Source: Anaerolineae bacterium (GTDB taxonomy: Bacteria > Chloroflexota > Anaerolineae > JAFGEY01). Taken from it: a stretch of DNA of 20,912 bases. The notes below the pieces were generated by a model. The model was not told the origin of the DNA, did not search any database, and was given only the letters and a program-made list of their open reading frames with translations. The position numbers were made by a program, and so were the translations under genes. Position 1 is the first letter of the stretch, and each line of letters starts with the position of its first letter. This document shows, piece by piece, positions 16,963 through 20,912 of the stretch. The stretch spans positions 1 through 20,912 of the forward strand of contig JAFGIE010000017.1 in the NCBI GenBank assembly GCA_016929775.1, given 5' to 3'.

Positions 16963-17916
16963 CTGCGCGCCCTCGCCCAACGCCACGAGCGCGCGCAGCG
17001 TGATCCAGCGGTTCGGCTCACCCTCCTCGCCGAACGTGGCCCACGTGTTGGGCAGCGCGCGATCGAGCGCCCACCGTCCACGCGCATCGCGCCGCTCGCG
17101 CAGCAACCGCAGGGCGCGCGGCTGTGCGTCGGACGCGCCCAGCATGCGCAGGACGAGCAGCGCTTCGAGCAGATCGCTGCCGTATCCCGAGGGGAACGAG
17201 GCGCGCAGCCACTGCGAGGGCCGATCGACGCCCAGCGGCGCAATGTCCGCTGCCAGGTCGCGCGCGAGCAGGAACCTCAACCCGTGTTCGATCGCATCTC
17301 GCACTGCGGGCGGGCGCTCCCCCTGCCGGCTGACCCGATCTGCCGCCCCCATCGCCAGCGCACGCAGGACCTTCACGCACCCCCACACGCACGGCTGCCA
17401 GGTCCGGCTGTCCCTGGGCTTGGCGCTGTTGCGCGGACAGGACCAGTTGCGCGCGACGACCCACCGGGCGAGTGCCTCGGCGATCTGGGGCGCCCCGCCG
17501 ACCTGAAAGTGCCACAGCGCGCGCAGCAGGTCGCCGTTCAGGCACGGATACAGCCCGGTGCTGTGCACGTGCGCTGAGAACAAGGCCCGCCGGCGGAGCC
17601 GCGCCTCCTGCAGAATGTGCGCGCAGGCGCGCGCAATGGGCGCACTTGGCGCCGCCCCCAGGTCAGCGAGCGCGATCACCTGCCAGATCGTGCCCTTGTA
17701 CTTGGGGCTGTACCCGCGACCGGGCGCGATCCAGTACCCCGCCGGGTACTGCGCGTCGAGGATCTGGCTCGCCGGGGGCGTGTGGACGATCGCCGCCCGC
17801 GCTGCCGCGACCTCTGGATCGGTCTCCGGTCGCGCGCCGAGATCGCGCAGGGCGAGGTAGCGCGAGGAAGGGTGTGCAGGATCCAGCAGCCACTCGTAGA
17901 GGCGGCGCTCGATCAT
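16957..17916 (-). CDS. Alpha/alpha-toroid (prenyltransferase/terpene-cyclase-like) protein of unknown function
   Basis: 319-residue protein resembling a bacterial family that databases often label 'prenyltransferase' or, misleadingly, 'nitrogen fixation protein NifH'. The N-terminus has the family pattern WLLDPAHPSSRYLALRDL (9-26) and then YPAGYW (57-62) and SPKYKGTIWQVIALADLG (70-87). Further helical-repeat signatures are LYPCLNGDLLRAL (122-134), CVWGCVKVLRAL (166-177), FPSGYGSDLLEALLVLRMLG (231-250) and NRWITLRALVALG (302-314). No P-loop or NifH cluster motif exists, so it is not nitrogenase reductase. The DXDD motif of squalene-hopene cyclases is also absent. Start: the ATG at 17916 overlaps the murJ stop as ATGA, indicating coupling. 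The longer open frame upstream lies inside murJ. No function can be assigned. Confidence 0.85.
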   Translation of the reverse strand: MIERRLYEWLLDPAHPSSRYLALRDLGARPETDPEVAAARAAIVHTPPASQILDAQYPAGYWIAPGRGYSPKYKGTIWQVIALADLGAAPSAPIARACAHILQEARLRRRALFSAHVHSTGLYPCLNGDLLRALWHFQVGGAPQIAEALARWVVARNWSCPRNSAKPRDSRTWQPCVWGCVKVLRALAMGAADRVSRQGERPPAVRDAIEHGLRFLLARDLAADIAPLGVDRPSQWLRASFPSGYGSDLLEALLVLRMLGASDAQPRALRLLRERRDARGRWALDRALPNTWATFGEEGEPNRWITLRALVALGEGAQL

Positions 17917-19529
17917 CGCCCCCACCGGCGGCGCACGGCAGCGAGGACGAGGTCGATCTCGGGAGAACCCAGGAGGAGGGTGCAAAAGCCATACACCGCT
18001 GCGCCCAGGAGCATCCCCCCTCCGCCCAGTACCCAGGCGCCGAGCGCAGACGTGGCGTGCGCCGCGGGCATGGTGCGGAGCAGGACGGAGAGGGCGAGCC
18101 CCATCGCCGCCGCCCCGAGGGCAGCGCGCCACGTCGAGGCCCAGAGCTGCTCGCCCTCCAGGCCCCCCAACCGCCTGCGGATCAGCATCGCCAACACAGC
18201 TGTCTCCCCGATCGTCGCCAGCGAGTTTGCCAACGCCAGCCCGCCCAGTGCTGTCCACGGCGCCGCAGCATGTCCCCCGAGCTGGAAGAGCTGCGTGAGC
18301 AGCAGGCTCAAGCCGACGTTGACCACCATCGCCCCGCCGCCCACCCACACCGGCGTCGCGGTATCGTGCAGGGCATAGAAGGCGCGGGTCACCACCTCCA
18401 GCTCAGAGTGAGCGACCAGGCCGATAGCGTACCACGCGAGGGCCCACGACACCATGGCAACCGCGTCGAGGTCAAAGGCGCCGCGCAGAAAGAGCAGCGC
18501 GACCAGCGGGCGGCGCAACACGATCAGGCCAACCGTGGCAGGCAGGGTCAGGTAGAGGAGCGCGCGCAGAGCGAGCCCCAGCGTGTGGCGCATGGGCGCG
18601 CGCTCGTCGCGCGCCGCATGGGCGGAGAGGGTGGGAAAGAGGACAACCGCGATCGCCTGGGCGAAGACGCCCTGCGGGAGCAGCATCAGCAGCCACCCGT
18701 AGGTCAGCGCGCTGACCACGCCCTCGACCGGGATGCGGGAGCCAAGGTTGACGTTGACCCAAAAGTTGAGCTGGGTGATCGCCATGCCCAGCACACGGGG
18801 CCCCATCAGGCGCCCCACCTCGCGGACGCCCGCCAGGCGCAGTCCCAGGATCGGCCGATAGCGCCAATCCAACCGGCGCAGGGCGGGCAGCTGGATCAAG
18901 AGGTGGCCCAGCGCGCCGGCGACCGTGCCGAGGGCAGCGCTGTGCACGCCCCACCGTCCGTGGCCCACGACCACGCCGCCGATGATCCCCAGGTTGTACA
19001 GGCTCGGCGCCAGCGCGGGGAGCAGGAACCGGTCGTTGGCGTTGAGGATGCCCATCAACAGCCCGCTCACGCCAAAGATCACGGTCGAGGGCAGCATCTG
19101 GCGCAGGAGCGAGACCGTCAGCGCCTGGGTGGGCGCATCGTACCCCGGCGCCAGCACGCGCGCGACTAGCCACGGCGCGAACAAAGCGGTCAGGAGAGAG
19201 GCGGTTGCGGCGAGGAGCGCGACCAGATTGGTGACCGCACTGGCGACCTCCCACCCCGCCTGACGCCGCCCGTGGGCGAGGTAGGCGGTAAAGGTGGGGA
19301 TGAAGGCAGAGCCCAGGGCGCCGCCTGCGATGAGCAGGTAGAGCGTATCGGTCACGCGCGAGGCGGCGCGGAACGCGTCCAGTGCGGCCCCGGCGCCGAA
19401 CGCACTGCCCAGCAGGGCCTCACGCAGCAGGCCCAGGGCCCGGCTCAGCACAAAGGCCACCATCACCAGGCCAGCGGTGCCGGCGAAAGACGCTGTCTTG
19501 GCTGCAGTTGGCTGGTGCTCGGCGTCCAT
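17913..19529 (-). CDS. murJ: Lipid II flippase MurJ (MviN family)
   Basis: 538-residue polytopic membrane protein of the MOP superfamily that moves lipid II across the cytoplasmic membrane for peptidoglycan synthesis. The family's N-terminal signature is visible: SRALGLLREALLGSAFGAGAALDAFRAA (about 29-56, broken here across the first helices), then GGALGSAFIPTF (69-80). About 14 hydrophobic segments span the protein, and PQGVFAQAIAVVLFPTLS in the middle is typical of MurJ. The ATG at 19529 follows GGAGGGG. A TGCTATAAT promoter lies 33-41 bases upstream. The downstream gene overlaps by four bases. The presence of murJ implies peptidoglycan synthesis in this organism. Confidence 0.93.
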   Translation of the reverse strand: MDAEHQPTAAKTASFAGTAGLVMVAFVLSRALGLLREALLGSAFGAGAALDAFRAASRVTDTLYLLIAGGALGSAFIPTFTAYLAHGRRQAGWEVASAVTNLVALLAATASLLTALFAPWLVARVLAPGYDAPTQALTVSLLRQMLPSTVIFGVSGLLMGILNANDRFLLPALAPSLYNLGIIGGVVVGHGRWGVHSAALGTVAGALGHLLIQLPALRRLDWRYRPILGLRLAGVREVGRLMGPRVLGMAITQLNFWVNVNLGSRIPVEGVVSALTYGWLLMLLPQGVFAQAIAVVLFPTLSAHAARDERAPMRHTLGLALRALLYLTLPATVGLIVLRRPLVALLFLRGAFDLDAVAMVSWALAWYAIGLVAHSELEVVTRAFYALHDTATPVWVGGGAMVVNVGLSLLLTQLFQLGGHAAAPWTALGGLALANSLATIGETAVLAMLIRRRLGGLEGEQLWASTWRAALGAAAMGLALSVLLRTMPAAHATSALGAWVLGGGGMLLGAAVYGFCTLLLGSPEIDLVLAAVRRRWGR

Positions 19530-19561
19530 GTCCCCTCCCCGGGGCGCGCTGCGCAGTGCGG

Positions 19562-19570
19562 ATTATAGCA
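19562..19570 (-). promoter_or_regulatory. Extended -10 promoter for murJ
   Basis: On the minus strand TG-C-TATAAT (19570-19562) is a perfect -10 hexamer with a TGn extension. No clear -35 box is seen at 16-18 bases. Predicted start near 19555 would give a leader of about 26 bases before murJ. Confidence 0.65.
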
Positions 19571-19598
19571 CAACCCCCACAGAAGCACATATTTTCTA

Positions 19599-19628
19599 TT
19601 GACGCCGGTCGCCAGACTATGGTACAAT
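19599..19628 (+). promoter_or_regulatory. Promoter for the HEAT-repeat gene
   Basis: TTGACG (19599-19604), an 18-base spacer and TACAAT (19623-19628) make a good sigma-70-type promoter. The predicted start is near 19635, about 30 bases before the gene. It is divergent from the murJ promoter. Confidence 0.7.
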
Positions 19629-19664
19629 CGTGTTGAGTCCCCGCAACAACGACAGGAGGCGCGC

Positions 19665-20531
19665 ATGAGCTACGAGAGCGACTCGTCCGTCAAAGCACTC
19701 GACCCATCTAGCGAGCAGGCGAACGACGAAGGCTCGATCTTGTCCTTGCTGCTCGAGTCCCTGCAGGATCCGAATCCGCGTGTGCGGATCCTGGCCCTGG
19801 GCGATGTCTCGGACTATGTGAAAGAGGCGGCGGTCACACGGGTGCTCGAGTTAGCCGAGCGGGATCCCGATCCCGAGGTCCGCGTCGCGGCGTTGTCGGT
19901 CTTGGGCGACTATGTGTATGCCGGCGAGATCAGCGACTACGAGCTGCCCCCCGATCCGCTCTTGGCTGACGAGGAGGTCCTGACCGAGGTCGATTTCGAG
20001 CGGGTCTGCGCCCTGCTGTTCGCCGTGTATCGCGATCCAGCGCGCAGCCTCGACGAGCAGCGGACCGCCGTCGAGTCGCTAAGCCACCTGACCAGCACTG
20101 CCGTCGAGGAGATGATCGCCGAGCTGTACGCCCGCTCCGAGCGAGACGCCAAGGTCAGTGCGCTGGTATCGATGGGCTGGAACGGCAACCCGCGCTGGGA
20201 ACGGATCGTCCGGCACGAGCTATCCAACCCCGATCTCGACATCCAGGTCGAGGCGATCCACGCCGCCGGCGAGCTAGGACTGGACAGCCTCGCAAAGGAC
20301 CTGTGGCGGCTGACGTATGCCGAGGAGCGGGAGGTCGCCCTGGCAGCGATATGGGCCCTCGGACAGACCGGCTGGGACGGCGCCTTCGAGCGCCTCGACG
20401 AACTGACCCTCCACCCCGACGCACAGATCCGTGAATGCGCCGACGAAGCGATGGAAGAGTGGCTGTTCTACAACGGCATCGCGCAGCACGACAGCCACGG
20501 CGGACCGGACAGGTTCCTGGACGACGAATAG
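19665..20531 (+). CDS. HEAT-repeat protein
   Basis: 288-residue acidic, soluble protein of helical repeats. HEAT-like units (D-P-x-x-x-V-R pattern followed by an A-rich helix) are seen at about 27-52 (DPNPRVRILALGDV), 57-83 (DPDPEVRVAALSVLG), 190-216 (NPDLDIQVEAIHAAGELG), 219-246 (EEREVALAAIWALG) and 252-278 (HPDAQIRECADEAME), with more diverged units between. Such repeats are usually protein-protein scaffolds; PBS-lyase-type HEAT proteins are common in photosynthetic and chloroflexal bacteria. No catalytic residues or membrane segments are apparent. The ATG at 19665 has AGGAGG five bases upstream, so the in-frame extension back to 19599, which covers the promoter, is rejected. It appears monocistronic. 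Partner and role cannot be inferred. Confidence 0.88.
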   Translation: MSYESDSSVKALDPSSEQANDEGSILSLLLESLQDPNPRVRILALGDVSDYVKEAAVTRVLELAERDPDPEVRVAALSVLGDYVYAGEISDYELPPDPLLADEEVLTEVDFERVCALLFAVYRDPARSLDEQRTAVESLSHLTSTAVEEMIAELYARSERDAKVSALVSMGWNGNPRWERIVRHELSNPDLDIQVEAIHAAGELGLDSLAKDLWRLTYAEEREVALAAIWALGQTGWDGAFERLDELTLHPDAQIRECADEAMEEWLFYNGIAQHDSHGGPDRFLDDE

Positions 20532-20903
20532 CCCGCCCGCGACGCCCTCGCACATCCCCGACAGCGTACCCCGAGCGCTCCGCATCCCTGACCGGCTTGG
20601 CCCCACGCCGGTTGGCCCACGCTGCCCCGTCGAGCGGACGCCAGGAAAGCGCCTGGACAGCCTTACGGTCAGATGGCGCCTGCGCCGACGGATTCCCCGG
20701 ACAGGTAAGGGCAGCACGTAGCGGCGCGTCGATCTAGAGATGCGCGTCGACGCCGCGCCTCTGTGCGTAGCAGCGGCACATGCGCGAGCGGCACAACCCG
20801 GATCGTCCGAACAACTGTGCTATTGCAGCAGTTCTCAATATGGGTCGTGGTATAATGGGGACGGCGGAGCCGTGGGACGGACGCACTGAGAGGGGGAGAG
20901 GGG
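20532..20903. other. Non-coding stretch downstream of the HEAT-repeat gene
   Basis: No convincing gene is seen; short open frames here lack ribosome binding sites. Two imperfect hairpins are visible: ACCGGC/GCCGGT (20591-20596 with 20607-20612) and GCGTCGA/TCGACGC (20726-20732 with 20747-20753). Neither is followed by a T run, so neither is a standard terminator. The last 60 bases hold a promoter for the next gene. Confidence 0.6.
20848..20856 (+). promoter_or_regulatory. Extended -10 promoter near the right edge
   Basis: TG-G-TATAAT (20848-20856) has a perfect -10 hexamer with TGn extension. No -35 box at proper spacing is evident. It lies about 48 bases upstream of the candidate start codon at 20904. 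Confidence 0.6.
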
Positions 20904-20912
20904 ATGGGGAAA
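20904..20912 (+). CDS. Possible start of a gene cut by the window edge
   Basis: An ATG at 20904 (ATGGGGAAA, Met-Gly-Lys) follows the purine-rich GAGAGGGGGAGAGGGG and the extended -10 promoter at 20848-20856. Only three codons are visible, so no product can be named. Confidence 0.3.

Noticed and set aside
17472..19169. Plus-strand open frame (565 codons) opposite murJ and the toroid gene
   Set aside because: Arg/Pro/Gln-rich translation without domains; both minus-strand genes beneath it are clearly recognisable.
20591..20612. Terminator for the HEAT-repeat gene
   Set aside because: The hairpin is only six base pairs with a ten-base loop and has no following T run.

Overview
This is a GC-rich (roughly two-thirds G+C), tightly packed bacterial chromosome segment. 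Gene content and style suggest a member of the Chloroflexota or a similar deep-branching GC-rich lineage. The clues are a HEAT-repeat protein, an (alpha/alpha)-toroid protein of the type often mislabelled 'NifH', a SEC-C-tagged methionine aminopeptidase and a short dispersed GTAGGGGCAGG palindrome. This assignment is an inference from sequence style, not a database result.

Layout. Positions 60-884 (minus strand) hold a HAD-IIA phosphatase. Between it and guaB lies a 544-bp gap with two near-consensus divergent promoters whose -35 boxes sit back to back. On the guaB side an approximately 355-nt untranslated leader ends in a strong intrinsic terminator just before the guaB ribosome binding site. 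From 1429 to 12584 runs a plus-strand operon: guaB, purL (with two PurS-like N-terminal repeats), a small three-helix membrane protein, map, nadC, nadA, nadB, purQ and purC. A second terminator hairpin (12642-12670) lies between purC and purE, and is followed by purE, purF and a fused purD-purM gene ending at 16962. On the minus strand, ending against purD-purM, are murJ (lipid II flippase) and the toroid protein, joined by an ATGA overlap. A divergent promoter region (19530-19664) separates murJ from the HEAT-repeat gene (19665-20531). The last ~370 bp are non-coding except for a promoter-like element and the possible start of another gene at the right edge.

How the genes work together. PurF, PurD, PurL+PurQ, PurM, PurE and PurC cover most steps from PRPP to SAICAR, and GuaB takes IMP to XMP. 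PurN/PurT, PurB, PurH and GuaA must be encoded elsewhere. PurE looks like the class II (AIR carboxylase, CO2-using) type, consistent with no purK here. NadB, NadA and NadC make nicotinate mononucleotide from aspartate, with PRPP as co-substrate, so the operon ties together PRPP-consuming purine and NAD synthesis. NAD is also the oxidant for GuaB.

The most unusual signal is inside the purM half of the fusion gene (about 16519-16650). This is an AT-shifted patch with three perfect DnaA-box nonamers (TTATCCACA), two of them forming a 12-bp inverted repeat, plus near matches. It appears to have changed the encoded protein at a normally conserved PurM motif. I think it is a DnaA-binding locus (titration, regulatory or origin-like) embedded in a coding sequence.
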